Shown: positions 1 to 9,286, numbered from the stretch's first letter. The stretch: 40,509 nt of DNA from Rhizonema sp. PD37 (GCA_029379215.1 JAQYWO010000043.1:1-40509); one strand, 5' to 3'. Translations and numbers: made by a program. Notes: a model not told the origin generated them from the letters alone.

Positions 1-523
1 ATATTCTACAGGCATCGTTCGCTTATAAAACAGTTTTTTCGTTATATATCACAGAATTTAGTTAATAATTAGATTGATTATATTGAAAAATTACTAACTC
101 AAATTAGTTATCTGAAAATCAATCTTAATCAGCATCAACTAACTTGATATAAATGAAGGTGACAATGTCAAGTAAGTAGACACAACTAAACATCAATCTG
201 TGAAGAAATACAAGTAAGACTTAAACCTTCAGTATATGATGTTGCCAATAAAACTTTTCGTGAAATAATCTGTATTTTTGAAGACAAAATTAGATGGGCT
301 TACAGACGTTTTCACTCTCTATGAACCAACTGTGGTCTAATTACCTGAAAATTGCTGTAACAGCAACAAACCATTTTCTGCTGATTTTCTCCCACCTACG
401 TACTCTGGGAAGATTTCCTCAGATCCGGCAAATTAGTTATAATTCCTACATCTAAACAAAATACCCTTAGCCCTTCATTTTACCTCTGCTCCTCTTTAAA
501 GCCCCCAAAATAAGGTAAACTCA
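1..523. other. AT-rich upstream region without a recognisable gene
   Basis: No reading frame with family features was found on either strand, and no clear RNA structure. The last part (about 440-523) presumably carries the promoter of the downstream AAA-like gene, but no convincing -10/-35 pair was identified. Confidence 0.5.
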
Positions 524-2100
524 ATGTCTCGTTGGTTCAACATCGCAGGACCTTGCCAAGACGATATCCACTACATGCTATCGCCAACTGCGCGGTTACC
601 AGATTTAGAGGAACTAATTCAACAGCGTAGTTACTTTGTCGTTCATGCACCTCGCCAAACAGGTAAAACAACGACAATGCTAGCACTGGCAAAACAACTT
701 ACAGAAAGTGGACGCTACGCAGCAGTCATGGTATCAGCAGAAGTAGGAAGCGCGTTTAATCACGACCCAAGTGCGGCAGAATTAGCAATTCTTGGTGCTT
801 GGCGGAATACAATTGCAGTTCGCTTACCCAAAGATTTGCAACCTTCTGCTTGGGTGTATGAGGAACCAGGACAAAGAATTCGAGCAAGTTTACAGGTTTG
901 GGCACAGGCTTCACCACGACCGTTAGTAGTATTTATAGATGAAATTGATTCGCTAGAAAATGAAACCCTAATTTCGATTTTACGGCAGTTACGCGATGGT
1001 TATCCCAATCGTCCCGAAAATTTCCCTCTATGTGTGGGGTTGATTGGTTTGCGGGATGTGCGTGATTATAAAGTTGCATCTGGTGGGAGCGATAGATTAA
1101 ATACGGCGAGTCCCTTCAATATTAAAGTCAGTTCCCTAACACTGAGAAATTTTAATGCTGCCGAAGTTGCAGAATTATATCAGCAGCATACCGACGATAC
1201 TGGGCAAGTCTTCACCGAACAAGCGAAAGCAACAGCATTTGATTTAACTCAGGGACAACCTTGGTTAGTCAATGCTCTTGCCAAGGAAGTCGTCGAAAAA
1301 ATGGTTAAGGATAGAAGTATTGCCATTACCTATGAACATATTTTAAACGCCAAGGAAATATTAATCGCACGTCAAGACACCCACCTAGATAGTTTAGCCG
1401 AACGTTTGCGAGAACCAAGAATCAAGGCGATTATTGAACCAATGTTAGCAGGTTTGGAATTAGGGAATGTGCCTAATGATGATATTCAGTTTGTGATTGA
1501 CCTGGGTTTAGGCAAAATGGATCCCTTAGGAGGACTAACGATTGCAAATCCGATTTACCGGGAAGTATTACCCAGAGTATTAACAGTAACACCGATGGCT
1601 TCGTTGCCTCAAATTGCCCCTACCTGGTTAACTAATGACGGGGAATTAAATGTAGATGCTTTATTACAGGCGTTTTTAGTCTTCTGGCGACAGCATGGCG
1701 AACCATTGTTAAAAACTACCGGATACTATGAAATCGCACCCCATATAGTACTCATGGCCTTTTTACATCGCGTCGTTAATGGTGGTGGAACCATAGAACG
1801 GGAATATGCCATTGGCAGCGATGCGCAAAGCGCAACGGCAAAGCCGAACGCATGGATCTATGTTTAAGATATGGTTCTACTACGTTAGGGATAGAATTAA
1901 AAGTATGGCGCGATAAAAAACGTGACCCCCAAACTCAAGGTCTTGAACAATTAGATTCATACTTAGCTCGCTTGGGGGTAGATTTTGGCTGGTTATTTGT
2001 ATTCGACCGACGTGAAAAAGCACCCCCAATTGAAGAACGTTTATCAACCCAAATTGTCTCCTCGAAAAATCAACGTTCTATTACTGTTATTCGTGCTTAA
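524..2100 (+). pseudogene. AAA-like ATPase with C-terminal nuclease-like domain, frameshifted
   Basis: The first frame (524-1867, 447 aa) is a P-loop ATPase. Walker A is APRQTGKTT at residues 42-50, and Walker B is LVVFIDEID near residue 135. It resembles the bacterial AAA-like (AAA_35/AAA_14-type) family, whose members often end in a PD-(D/E)XK-like domain. That end is present but in another frame: 1852-2100 encodes 82 aa beginning MDLCLRYGS, with the nuclease-like IELKVW (E-x-K) followed by a GLEQLDSYL helix. The break coincides with a 35-bp double-hairpin repeat at 1818-1852, whose length is not a multiple of three. The first frame therefore ends a few codons later in a foreign tail. The two halves are otherwise well preserved, so the disruption looks recent. 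The second half could be made separately from ATG 1852, but no good ribosome-binding site precedes it. The family's function is not established; an NTP-driven nucleic-acid or defence role is only inference. Confidence 0.75.
1818..1852. repeat. 35-bp double-hairpin small dispersed repeat inside a gene
   Basis: Two perfect hairpins stand in a row: TGCGC-AAA-GCGCA (1822-1834) and CGGC-AAA-GCCG (1836-1846). The outer ATGCG (1821-1825) is matched by CGCAT (1849-1853). The element resembles the reverse complement of 27316-27349, sharing GCGATGC, an AAAG core and AACGGC..AAGCCG. It sits exactly at the frameshift of the AAA-like gene. Confidence 0.7.
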
Positions 2101-2188
2101 AATTGTAGGATTGCCAAGTCCGGCTCTACTTCGTAAGCTACACCCTCAATTGATACTCTAGCACGTCACTCATGTCGTTCTATGTTAA

Positions 2189-2794
2189 TCACGTGTTGTA
2201 AACTTTTTGAATGATAGTGGTTAAAATACCTAGAATCTTGTCAGTGGGTGGTAACGGGTACTCTACCAGATCTATCGAGACTAGCTTTTCTTCTAAAAGA
2301 AGAAACCGCCATAAAGTACCAGTTGTAACTACACCATGAATAGCCCTAACGTCATTGTTAAAAATTTGTGCTGCAACCATTTCGGCTAAGCATTGTCCCA
2401 AAGCTGACTTGAGATCGCCTTTTTTTGCTTCAACTATGACTATGACAGGTTGCTCTATTTCCGAAAGTACTGGCGATCTGCTGATTAAAAAATCGCAAAC
2501 TCCATTCAGTCCTTTGTCAGGATCTACGTCAAAACTTTCGCCTGAGAAAATCGCAATTTTCCTTTGAAAATTCTTGCGTAGCTCTACTAATATCGGACTA
2601 ATTATGAGTTCTGAACGTGCTTTTTCGCTTCCTGTTGCTATCGCTAACGGTATATTCTCATTGAGAATTTCTGCTAAAACGGCACTTGGTTGTACAGTAG
2701 ATGCTTGCTCAAATAAGGGAATAATTTCCTCTTTGATCGACAAGCCAAATGCCTTGGTCGTTCTGCTGACAGTGGTAAAATCGCTATATGCCAT
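2189..2794 (-). CDS. Small PD-(D/E)XK nuclease-like protein (paralogue 1)
   Basis: A protein of 201 aa. The core contains GVCDFLI (Asp101), then VIVEAKKGDL (Glu122, Lys124) and GQCLAEMVAAQ with Gln134. This is the order D...ExK...Q expected of a PD-(D/E)XK fold, with a preceding helix carrying conserved glutamates (Glu57/Glu62). There is no signal peptide or membrane segment, so it is probably cytosolic. The closest relative in view is the protein at 39861-40454, which shares GLNG-CDFLI, VEAKK-DL and the GQCLA-MVAAQIFN block, so the two are paralogues. The start MAYSDF aligns with MSYGDF of the paralogue. I recognise this as a recurring cyanobacterial family but know no characterised member. 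Nuclease activity is inferred from motif order only; a catalytically silent role is possible. It is convergent with the upstream AAA-like gene. Confidence 0.75.
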   Translation of the reverse strand: MAYSDFTTVSRTTKAFGLSIKEEIIPLFEQASTVQPSAVLAEILNENIPLAIATGSEKARSELIISPILVELRKNFQRKIAIFSGESFDVDPDKGLNGVCDFLISRSPVLSEIEQPVIVIVEAKKGDLKSALGQCLAEMVAAQIFNNDVRAIHGVVTTGTLWRFLLLEEKLVSIDLVEYPLPPTDKILGILTTIIQKVYNT

Positions 2795-2999
2795 GACCTA
2801 AGTAAATAATTTTATCACTATCCTCTTATGGATTTACGAATACGATTTGGTTCAATAGTGCGATCATCTTGTGCCCTGGCGATTTTGTAACAGTGCTGCA
2901 ATACGGTTCAGTTAGAGCTAAAAACCTAATTTCACGTAGGTTGGGGTTGCCATTTTGTAAAATTAATTGCGCTCAGCACAATCCAAACGTAAATATATG

Positions 3000-3884
3000 T
3001 CAAATCAACGTAGGTAATTCTAAAGGAATTGTTCCCAACAACCCCTTGCGAAAGTCTGTTAAAAGTTGACGTGCTGTCCGCTCCACATCACCTTTGTGGC
3101 GATGTTCTGCTAAAGCGTGTAGATATGCTTCTCCAGTCATGAGCGTTGGATCTAGTTCGTAACGTGACTGTAATGGTTTCGATGGTAGCAAGTTAGTCGC
3201 TGTCGTTTGTAGATGAGTTAGTAAATCAACTAGTGCAGATGCTACGAGTTGATTGTCGTAAGATGCTTCACCAATATCGTCGCAAATGGCTAACTTTAAT
3301 GCGGCTTCTTGATTTTCTAACCTTGCCGGGATAACGCCAGGAGCATCTAGTAATTGTAACTGCTCGGAAATACGCACCCAACGTAATTGTCGAGTCACTC
3401 CGGGACGCGCCGCACTTTCTACTACCCGCTTTCCAATCAAACGATTAATCAAAGCTGATTTACCAACATTGGGAAAGCCAATGACTACAGCACGGACTGG
3501 ACGGGGTAACATTCCGCGATCGCGTCTTCTTTTATTGATTTCCACCCCAGCAGCTTGTGCCGCTTTGGATACTGCAACAACTCCTTGACCTTGCTGGGCA
3601 TTCGTATAATAAGGCACTTCTTTCTGAATCCTAAACCACTCCTCCCAAAGCGATCGCACAGAAGGTAAAATCATATCTACCCGATTCAGCACCAACACCC
3701 GCGTTTTGCTTCCCACCCATTCACTCATTTTAGGATGGCTTGTTGTTAGAGGAATGCGGGCGTCTCGTACCTCCAGCACTACATCTACTCGCTTTAGTTG
3801 TTCTTGCAGTTGCTTTTCCGCTCTAGCAATATGACCTGGATACCATTGAATTAGGTTTAACTTATAATTTTCAGTGATAGACAT
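3000..3884 (-). CDS. rbgA: Ribosome biogenesis GTPase RbgA (YlqF)
   Basis: A circularly permuted GTPase that acts late in 50S subunit assembly. Motifs come in permuted order: G4 as NRVD (67-70, a variant of NKxD), G1 GFPNVGKS (136-143), G2 threonine near 164, and G3 DAPG (180-183). The N-terminus has the family signature WYPGHIARA, and a C-terminal helical domain follows residue 200. Its 294 aa match the usual 280-300. The start MSITENY places WYPGH at residues 14-18, as in relatives. It lies 17 bp downstream of the VOC gene on the same strand and may be cotranscribed with it. Identification is by motif order and signature; nothing looks damaged. Confidence 0.93.
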   Translation of the reverse strand: MSITENYKLNLIQWYPGHIARAEKQLQEQLKRVDVVLEVRDARIPLTTSHPKMSEWVGSKTRVLVLNRVDMILPSVRSLWEEWFRIQKEVPYYTNAQQGQGVVAVSKAAQAAGVEINKRRRDRGMLPRPVRAVVIGFPNVGKSALINRLIGKRVVESAARPGVTRQLRWVRISEQLQLLDAPGVIPARLENQEAALKLAICDDIGEASYDNQLVASALVDLLTHLQTTATNLLPSKPLQSRYELDPTLMTGEAYLHALAEHRHKGDVERTARQLLTDFRKGLLGTIPLELPTLI

Positions 3885-3901
3885 GTTTCAGTTATTAATT
3901 G

Positions 3902-4300
3902 TTAATGGGTTGCTAAAAAGCATGTTTCATTGTTTTTAGCTTGATGCAAAATTAGCCGATTTCCATCAGGATCGTAAGCGTAGATTTCTCTACCATGAGA
4001 AGCGGTGATTATTTCTCCGGGTGGTGAATATCCCAAAGTTGTAAGGTACGCTAAAGCATCTTCCAAATTCCCAACTTCTAAACACAAACTCATTGTACTC
4101 TTCGTTGAATTTTCAAACTCATGTAAGTGGGTCTCTTTCGGTTTAAAAATAGCCAACTGCAAACCAGGCAACTGAAATTCAGCATAAACATTCAGAAAAT
4201 ATTTCGCTGGGTGTTCACCAAGTATTTCGCTATAAAAAGTCACAAGTCTGTTAATTTCAACACTTGCTATAGTGACAAGTGCATTAGTGCATTGAACCAT
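3902..4300 (-). CDS. VOC superfamily (glyoxalase/bleomycin-resistance-type) protein
   Basis: A 132-aa protein with the two beta-alpha-beta-beta-beta modules of the vicinal oxygen chelate fold. Module one opens with LVTIASVEINRLVTFYSEIL. Module two opens with MSLCLEVGNLEDALAYL and closes with the typical IYAYDPDGNRLILHQ. Members bind a metal and act on varied small substrates; the substrate cannot be deduced here. The usual first metal histidine at the start of module one is not obvious, so it may be a non-canonical or binding-only member. It precedes rbgA by 17 bp on the same strand, with no functional link known. Confidence 0.75.
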   Translation of the reverse strand: MVQCTNALVTIASVEINRLVTFYSEILGEHPAKYFLNVYAEFQLPGLQLAIFKPKETHLHEFENSTKSTMSLCLEVGNLEDALAYLTTLGYSPPGEIITASHGREIYAYDPDGNRLILHQAKNNETCFLATH

Positions 4301-4309
4301 ATTTATTAA

Positions 4310-4911
4310 GTATAACCATTATCACCTATTTGTTAAATTGTAAGCATTCAGTAGTCGTAGTGGCTCCTCTGTCACCTATAACAAGATTTTGTATACCTTA
4401 GTCGCACAAATCTATCTATAGCCTTTATTGCTTTTCTCACCAATACTAATTCTCTCAAACTTAGTGTACACGTTAAACCTTTTCCCGCGCAAAAATGCAA
4501 TTATTGAGTTGACACTGTTGTATCAGCTAGTTCTCTTGTAACTTTGAATACACCTTGACCGAATTGGAGTTGATCGAGTAGGCTGTAAACGATCTCAGGG
4601 AGAATGTGCAAAGTGAGGAGACTAAACGGAACCACTAGGGTTCCTTATTCGTCAATTGGTCAGAACGCGAGGTTACTATTCGTGCACTACCTAGACAGTA
4701 TCTTTTGTCTTACTTACGGAAGCTCTTTGTCATGAGTTGGAGAGAGTGAGTACTTGATTTTCTCTAAGTAGATTATGTGTTTTCTTCATGAAAAGGCAAT
4801 ACTTATACTAAAGATATCTTTAAGAGTAGAAAAAACACGCTCACGACCAGGTTAATATAATCGCGATGAATTCTCTAAATCGTTGGGTGGGTTTCCGCTC
4901 TTGGAAGAAAG
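4310..4911. other. 600-bp intergenic region between divergent genes
   Basis: Separates the minus-strand VOC gene from the plus-strand serine hydrolase. It holds a small inverted repeat (GGAACC..GGTTCC, about 4627-4643) and a minus-strand open stretch of 47 codons (4501-4644) without a start. No gene could be supported. The promoter of the hydrolase must lie in the right half, but no clear -10/-35 was found. Confidence 0.4.
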
Positions 4912-6093
4912 ATGAACCAAAAGATTTCGCTCACAGCCAAAATTTTATTTGCTATAACCTGTCTTATATCCTTAGGTTTTGCCGAGCATTTAATGGCAAA
5001 TGGGGTGAATCAAGAAGCAATGGGGAAATCTGTTTTAAGTGTCGAGCAGTCTGACTCTCCTCGACAAACAAGTTCCGAACTACAGACAGTTTTAGACAAG
5101 GCTGTCACAGATCGCAAAATACCAGGGGCAGTCATGTATGTCTCTAATTCCGAAGGCGAATGGTTGGGAGCATCTGGTGTCAGAGACAAGGAATCCAAAA
5201 CGCCCATGAAAATTACAGACGGCTTTTCCATTGCCAGCATGAGTAAGACGTTTGGAGCAGTGGTGGTGCTGAAATTGGTGGAAGACAAAAAAATAGATTT
5301 AGATAAGACAATCGCCACCTATCTACCAAAAGAAGTTAGCCCTCATATTGTTAACAGCAGCAAGATTACAGTTCGTCAACTTCTCAATCATACAAGTGGT
5401 GTCGCTGAATACCTTGCCACCGAGGATTTTAAACAAGCGACAGCTAAAAGAAGCCGTTCTCAACCTTGGACAGCAGCTGAGGCTGTTAAGTATATGTATG
5501 AGGCTAAACCTCAAGCGGCACCTGGAGAGAAATTCATCTACACTGACAGTAACTATATTCTCCTAGAATTAATTGTCGAGAAGACAACTGGAGGAACACT
5601 TGCACAAGCAATCCGCAGTCGTATCTTGAAACCATTGGATTTGAAGAATACCTTCACAGAATTACGCGAACCCATTATTGGAGATGTTGCCACAGGCTAT
5701 GGACATCGTAATAAAGATGGTAAGACTGTGAGTTTTGCTGATGTCAATGATGGGAATGGTTTGGGAGATGGAGGATTAGTTTCTAATGCAGAAGATCTCG
5801 CTAAGTTTTCCAAAGCCCTGTTTGCTAAAAAAACTTTACTGTCACCCAAGATGTTAAAGGAAATGCTGACTTTTAAGAATAATAGCAACAGTTATAGCTA
5901 TGGGCTGGGTGTAGAACGTTTTCCAACCCCATACGGTAATGCCTTTGGGCATACTGGTACAGCTTACGGTTTCTTAACTATCATGGAATACGTACCGAGT
6001 AAAGATACTACTATAATTGTCTTAATGAACAACCAAGATAACGATGTCAAGGCGATCGCGATGAAAGCTTTAGATGTGGTTAATACCCAATAG
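4912..6093 (+). CDS. Exported serine hydrolase, beta-lactamase/DD-peptidase-like (class C fold)
   Basis: A protein of 393 aa. Residues 1-29 form a signal peptide (basic start, hydrophobic ILFAITCLISLGFA), so it acts outside the cytoplasmic membrane. The catalytic SxxK is S109-M-S-K112 (FSIASMSK). The second motif aligns as Y210-T-D212 in FIYTDSNYILL, where DD-peptidases usually have Tyr-x-Asn. The third motif is H347-T-G (GHTGTAYG) in place of KTG. This is the PF00144 pattern seen in R61-type DD-peptidases, esterases and AmpC-like enzymes. The substrate (peptidoglycan stem peptide, small ester or lactam) cannot be told from sequence. The Asn-to-Asp variant in motif two is worth noting. ATG 4912 gives a proper signal peptide directly. 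The gene stands alone. Confidence 0.85.
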   Translation: MNQKISLTAKILFAITCLISLGFAEHLMANGVNQEAMGKSVLSVEQSDSPRQTSSELQTVLDKAVTDRKIPGAVMYVSNSEGEWLGASGVRDKESKTPMKITDGFSIASMSKTFGAVVVLKLVEDKKIDLDKTIATYLPKEVSPHIVNSSKITVRQLLNHTSGVAEYLATEDFKQATAKRSRSQPWTAAEAVKYMYEAKPQAAPGEKFIYTDSNYILLELIVEKTTGGTLAQAIRSRILKPLDLKNTFTELREPIIGDVATGYGHRNKDGKTVSFADVNDGNGLGDGGLVSNAEDLAKFSKALFAKKTLLSPKMLKEMLTFKNNSNSYSYGLGVERFPTPYGNAFGHTGTAYGFLTIMEYVPSKDTTIIVLMNNQDNDVKAIAMKALDVVNTQ

Positions 6094-6441
6094 TTAAGAA
6101 TTACAGAGACACGACGAAAATGACTAATTACATCTTTTGGTCTATGTCTTAAGATAGTAGGCAAAATTCATTATTAGCGCATCTATTTGTGAAGATACTT
6201 GTTCTTTAAATAGATACCAAGAATTATATTTATAGCAATTTTTATGATATCTATTTGGCACATTTAAAGAAATCTGGTTGTAAAACACTCGTGAAGGCTG
6301 CTAAGTGAAGACTGAAGACTGAGAAAAACAATGAGCAATTAGCAAAAATCATGTTTTGGAGCGCAAATCGTTTAGGAGAACTATAGTACGAGTGCTATAT
6401 TTAGAGGCATCGCCATGTGCTAAATTTTTGAGGAAATGGCA

Positions 6442-7524
6442 ATGACCACAACGCTATCTGCGCCTGATTCTATCGAATCCTTACTAGGTAAAGAAGCAGA
6501 AGATTTGCTTACCTATAAGGCAAAAGTTTCTAAGGATTTATTGCATCTACCGGGACCAGATTTTGTAGATCGAGTTTGGCTAAACAGCGATCGCAATCCC
6601 CAAGTTTTACGCAATCTCCAACAGCTATATTCATCTGGTCGTCTGGCAAATACTGGATATCTATCTATATTGCCAGTAGATCAAGGAATTGAACACTCAG
6701 CAGCTGCCTCTTTTGCGCCTAATCCTATTTATTTTGACTCAGAAAATATTGTTAAGCTGGCAATAGCAGCAGAATGCAATGCTGTAGCCACGACTTTAGG
6801 AGTCTTAGGCAGTGTTTCGCGCAAATATGCCCACAAAATCCCTTTTATCGTCAAAATTAATCATAACGAACTGCTGACTTTTCCCAATCAACAAGACCAA
6901 GTGCTGTTTGCTGACGTAGAACAAGCTTGGAATTTGGGTGCTGCTGCAGTAGGTGCGACAATTTACTTTGGTTCAGAAAACTCCACACGGCAAATCCAGG
7001 AAATCAGCCAAGCTTTTAAAGTTGCCCATGAACTAGGGATGGCAACTATTCTCTGGTGCTATCTGCGTAATGATGCTTTCAAGCAAGACAAAGATTATCA
7101 CCTGGCTGCCGATCTTACAGGACAAGCAAATCATATCGGTGTGACGATTGAGGCTGATATCATTAAACAAAAATTACCAGAAAATAACAACGGGTACGGA
7201 GCCGTTGCCAAAGCAACTGGTAAGAGTTATGGCAAAACCGATGAACGGGTTTACACAGACTTGACAACTGACCATCCAATTGATTTAACTCGTTATCAAG
7301 TGCTTAACTGCTACTGCGGACGTGCTGGGTTGATTAACTCTGGTGGAGCGTCAGGGAAAAATGACGTTGCAGAAGCAATACGCACTGCCGTCATCAACAA
7401 ACGTGCAGGTGGAACTGGGTTAATTTCTGGGCGGAAAACTTTCCAGCGTCCGTTTGAGGAAGGAGTGAAGTTATTCCACGCCATCCAAGATGTTTATTTG
7501 TCAAAGGATGTAACCATAGCTTAA
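6442..7524 (+). CDS. fbaB: Class I fructose-bisphosphate aldolase, DhnA/FbaB type
   Basis: Catalyses reversible cleavage of fructose 1,6-bisphosphate to DHAP and glyceraldehyde 3-phosphate through a Schiff base. It is a cytosolic enzyme of glycolysis and the Calvin cycle. The sequence tracks the E. coli FbaB type: [10 protein letters not shown] near the N-terminus, DIIKQKLP with the candidate Schiff-base lysines (residues 242/244 from this start), [18 protein letters not shown], and [16 protein letters not shown]. Length 360 aa against about 350 for the family. An in-frame ATG at 6436 lies only one base after AGGA (6431-6434). ATG 6442 has a 7-base spacing and is the better start. It is monocistronic and followed by palindromic repeats. 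A class II enzyme is presumably encoded elsewhere. Confidence 0.92.
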   Translation: MTTTLSAPDSIESLLGKEAEDLLTYKAKVSKDLLHLPGPDFVDRVWLNSDRNPQVLRNLQQLYSSGRLANTGYLSILPVDQGIEHSAAASFAPNPIYFDSENIVKLAIAAECNAVATTLGVLGSVSRKYAHKIPFIVKINHNELLTFPNQQDQVLFADVEQAWNLGAAAVGATIYFGSENSTRQIQEISQAFKVAHELGMATILWCYLRNDAFKQDKDYHLAADLTGQANHIGVTIEADIIKQKLPENNNGYGAVAKATGKSYGKTDERVYTDLTTDHPIDLTRYQVLNCYCGRAGLINSGGASGKNDVAEAIRTAVINKRAGGTGLISGRKTFQRPFEEGVKLFHAIQDVYLSKDVTIA

Positions 7525-7583
7525 CCTCTATTCCTTATCCTCTGGTGCTACTTTTTAATAGCAGAAGCATCAGAGGTTAAGTT

Positions 7584-7650
7584 TGTAGGGGCGGGTTTAA
7601 TCGAAATACTTGTCAGTAAAACGAACAATCGTGTCCAACCCGCCCCTACA
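7584..7650. repeat. Palindromic repeat, GTAGGGGCGGGTT family, with adjacent partial copy
   Basis: Perfect 14-bp inverted arms TGTAGGGGCGGGTT (7584-7597) and AACCCGCCCCTACA (7637-7650) enclose a 39-bp spacer. A near copy of the right half (ACAATCGTGTCCAACCCGCC) is repeated at about 7697-7718. A related palindrome lies at 30131-30193. This is an intergenic dispersed repeat; it may also act as a transcript end for fbaB. Confidence 0.75.
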
Positions 7651-7778
7651 GTGTGCCCTCGGGTTTAATCTGTGTAACTATATAACCATAAACGGACAAT
7701 CGTGTCCAACCCGCCCGTACTCGGCTTCACAATATCTCAACATTTTTTTACATACTTAGGTTTTTTGCGCCAACCTGG

Positions 7779-8198
7779 TTAATTCCATGGATTAACAACA
7801 TTTAAACCTGTATTTTTAAAGTCATCCTCATTGCGTGTCACTAAAGTGAAATTGCCATACAGTGCAATCGCAGCAATCAAAGAATCCATCGCAGCCACCT
7901 TCTTCCCTTGCAACTCCAATCTGCCGATAAGTTCTCCCCATGTAAGCATCACATCTGCATTGATGGTAAGAATATTGCCTCTAAATCGCACTAGTAATTC
8001 GTCATTTAGCCATATTTCAAGAAGCTCTCGTCGCTTTGAATCTGGTAATTTGACAATTACTTTACGAATTTCACCAATAGTAATGACACTTAGATAAACG
8101 CTTTTTGAATCGCGATTGTCAATCCACTGAATCACCTTTTCATTAGGCTGTTTCACTACTAGTTCTGAAATAACACAGGTATCTAGCAAGTACTTCAT
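7779..8198 (-). CDS. PIN-domain toxin (VapC/FitB-like) of a Phd-type pair
   Basis: A 139-aa PIN-domain ribonuclease, toxin of a type II module. The acidic residues expected to hold Mg2+ are all present: Asp6 (LLDTCVISEL), Glu43 (ITIGEI), Asp105 (AAMDSLIAA) and the Asp/Asn cluster TRNEDDF (122-127). Length and C-terminus look complete. Its ATG overlaps the stop of the Phd-type antitoxin in an ATGA arrangement (8195-8198), implying translational coupling. Cleavage of tRNA or other RNA is the usual activity of the family; the target here is unknown. This appears to be one of two intact TA pairs in the window. Confidence 0.88.
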   Translation of the reverse strand: MKYLLDTCVISELVVKQPNEKVIQWIDNRDSKSVYLSVITIGEIRKVIVKLPDSKRRELLEIWLNDELLVRFRGNILTINADVMLTWGELIGRLELQGKKVAAMDSLIAAIALYGNFTLVTRNEDDFKNTGLNVVNPWN

Positions 8199-8449
8199 AA
8201 ACCAATGTCATCTCTTCCGTATCCCTGATCCCGAGTCAGATCCAAATCGACCTCAGCGAGTGGTGATTCGCGGAAAAAGTCAGAAAGCTTCTTTTGTGAC
8301 GCCATCATTTGGCGATATTCTGTGTAAGACAATACAATCGCTACCTCAACGCCGCGCTTAGTTATGACTTGTGGTCCTTGATGAATGGCCTCTTCTACCA
8401 CTTCACTGAACTTATTCTTTGCTTCCTGTATTTGCCATGTCCGCTTCAT
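8195..8449 (-). CDS. Phd/YefM-type antitoxin
   Basis: The N-terminal part, WQIQEAKNKFSEVVEEA followed by GPQVITKRGVEVAIVLSYTEY, is the Phd/YefM DNA-binding fold. The acidic C-terminus (LAEVDLDLTRDQGYGRDDIGL) is the segment that normally wraps the toxin. The protein would neutralise the PIN toxin encoded directly downstream and repress the shared promoter. ATG 8449 gives the typical MKRTWQIQEAK start, 84 aa. An in-frame ATG at 8464 would add five residues (MEKEC) not typical of the family. It overlaps the toxin by 4 bases. Confidence 0.88.
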   Translation of the reverse strand: MKRTWQIQEAKNKFSEVVEEAIHQGPQVITKRGVEVAIVLSYTEYRQMMASQKKLSDFFRESPLAEVDLDLTRDQGYGRDDIGL

Positions 8450-8761
8450 ACATTCTTTTTCCATCTAGCTTGTCTAGACAGTTATTTTAACTTAATCATG
8501 CATTTATAAATTCACGCCGTCATAAAGATGCTTCTTTGAGCGGGGACTGCGGTAGTTTTCCGAAAATCAAATAGCAATCATACATATAGCTTACTTTTTA
8601 AATCCAGATAACCCGCCTAGAGGTAGAAGCAACTTGACAATAGATTTCCTAAGATACAATGCGTGAATTCACATTCTATTTGCATATTTATACTTTAAGT
8701 AGGTAATAGATATCTGTGAAATTGCTGATGAGTACTAAGAATAAACGAATGGGGCTGAGTC

Positions 8762-9103
8762 ATGGCAAATCTATTTTCAAAAACAATTTCTCGTGTTAGT
8801 AACCTGCTTAGCGAGCTTCAGGTAAAGCGTTTTATCAGTGTTTTGCTAGTTGGATTTTTACTGCTGACAACAAGCGTCGCTCCTGGAAGTAACAAAGCTT
8901 TAGGTGATGAGATTAACTCAGTAGTACATCAAGACGGTTCCCAAAGACCAAAAACAACAGGTGAGTGGAATAAGGATGCTCGTGAAACCGAAGGTAATCC
9001 TGGTGAACGAGCTAAGAAGATTGGTCAACAATCAGCTGAAGCTGTAAAAGACCTTGGCTCAGTATACCCAGACACTGTTGAAAGAAGTGCTAATGCTCAA
9101 TAG
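8762..9103 (+). CDS. Small exported protein of unknown function
   Basis: A protein of 113 aa with a basic N-terminus and a strong hydrophobic segment (residues 24-38). A plausible signal-peptidase site follows near residue 46 (NKA-LG). The mature part is about 67 aa, very hydrophilic, with RPKTTGEWNKDARETEGNPG and a C-terminal helix (AKKIGQQSAEAVKDLG) ending in SVYPDTVERSANAQ. I recall similar short secreted proteins in Nostocales, sometimes labelled stress- or low-temperature-induced, but cannot support a function. It stands alone, 560 bp from the decayed HigBA locus, with a 280-bp AT-rich upstream region. Confidence 0.6.
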   Translation: MANLFSKTISRVSNLLSELQVKRFISVLLVGFLLLTTSVAPGSNKALGDEINSVVHQDGSQRPKTTGEWNKDARETEGNPGERAKKIGQQSAEAVKDLGSVYPDTVERSANAQ

Positions 9104-9250
9104 TAGTCGTCGCGAAGGTGCCTTGCTTTCTCTAATCTATGGTCAATCTTAAGTGTCTTATGAAACTAAGTTTTTCGTAAGTATAAGAGGATACAGTTTA
9201 GTTAAGACTTTTTCGCCCCAAACATTCGCTCCCGAACGCAGTAATGCGAT

Positions 9251-9286
9251 CCCCTTAAAAAGAATTAAGCAGAACTTTTTAAGGGG
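9251..9286. repeat. Perfect 12-bp inverted repeat (hairpin)
   Basis: CCCCTTAAAAAG (9251-9262) and CTTTTTAAGGGG (9275-9286) form a perfect stem around a 12-base loop. There is no T-run after it on the plus strand, so a simple terminator is unlikely. It marks the left side of the repeat-like block. Confidence 0.7.

Noticed and set aside
524..2100. Sequencing error as the cause of the AAA-like frameshift
   Set aside because: A simple base error would not explain a 35-bp palindromic module exactly at the break, with a relative at 27316-27349.
4501..4644. 47-codon minus-strand open stretch ending DTTVSTQ
   Set aside because: It has a protein-like composition, but lacks a start, follows a stop directly and matches no family I recognise.
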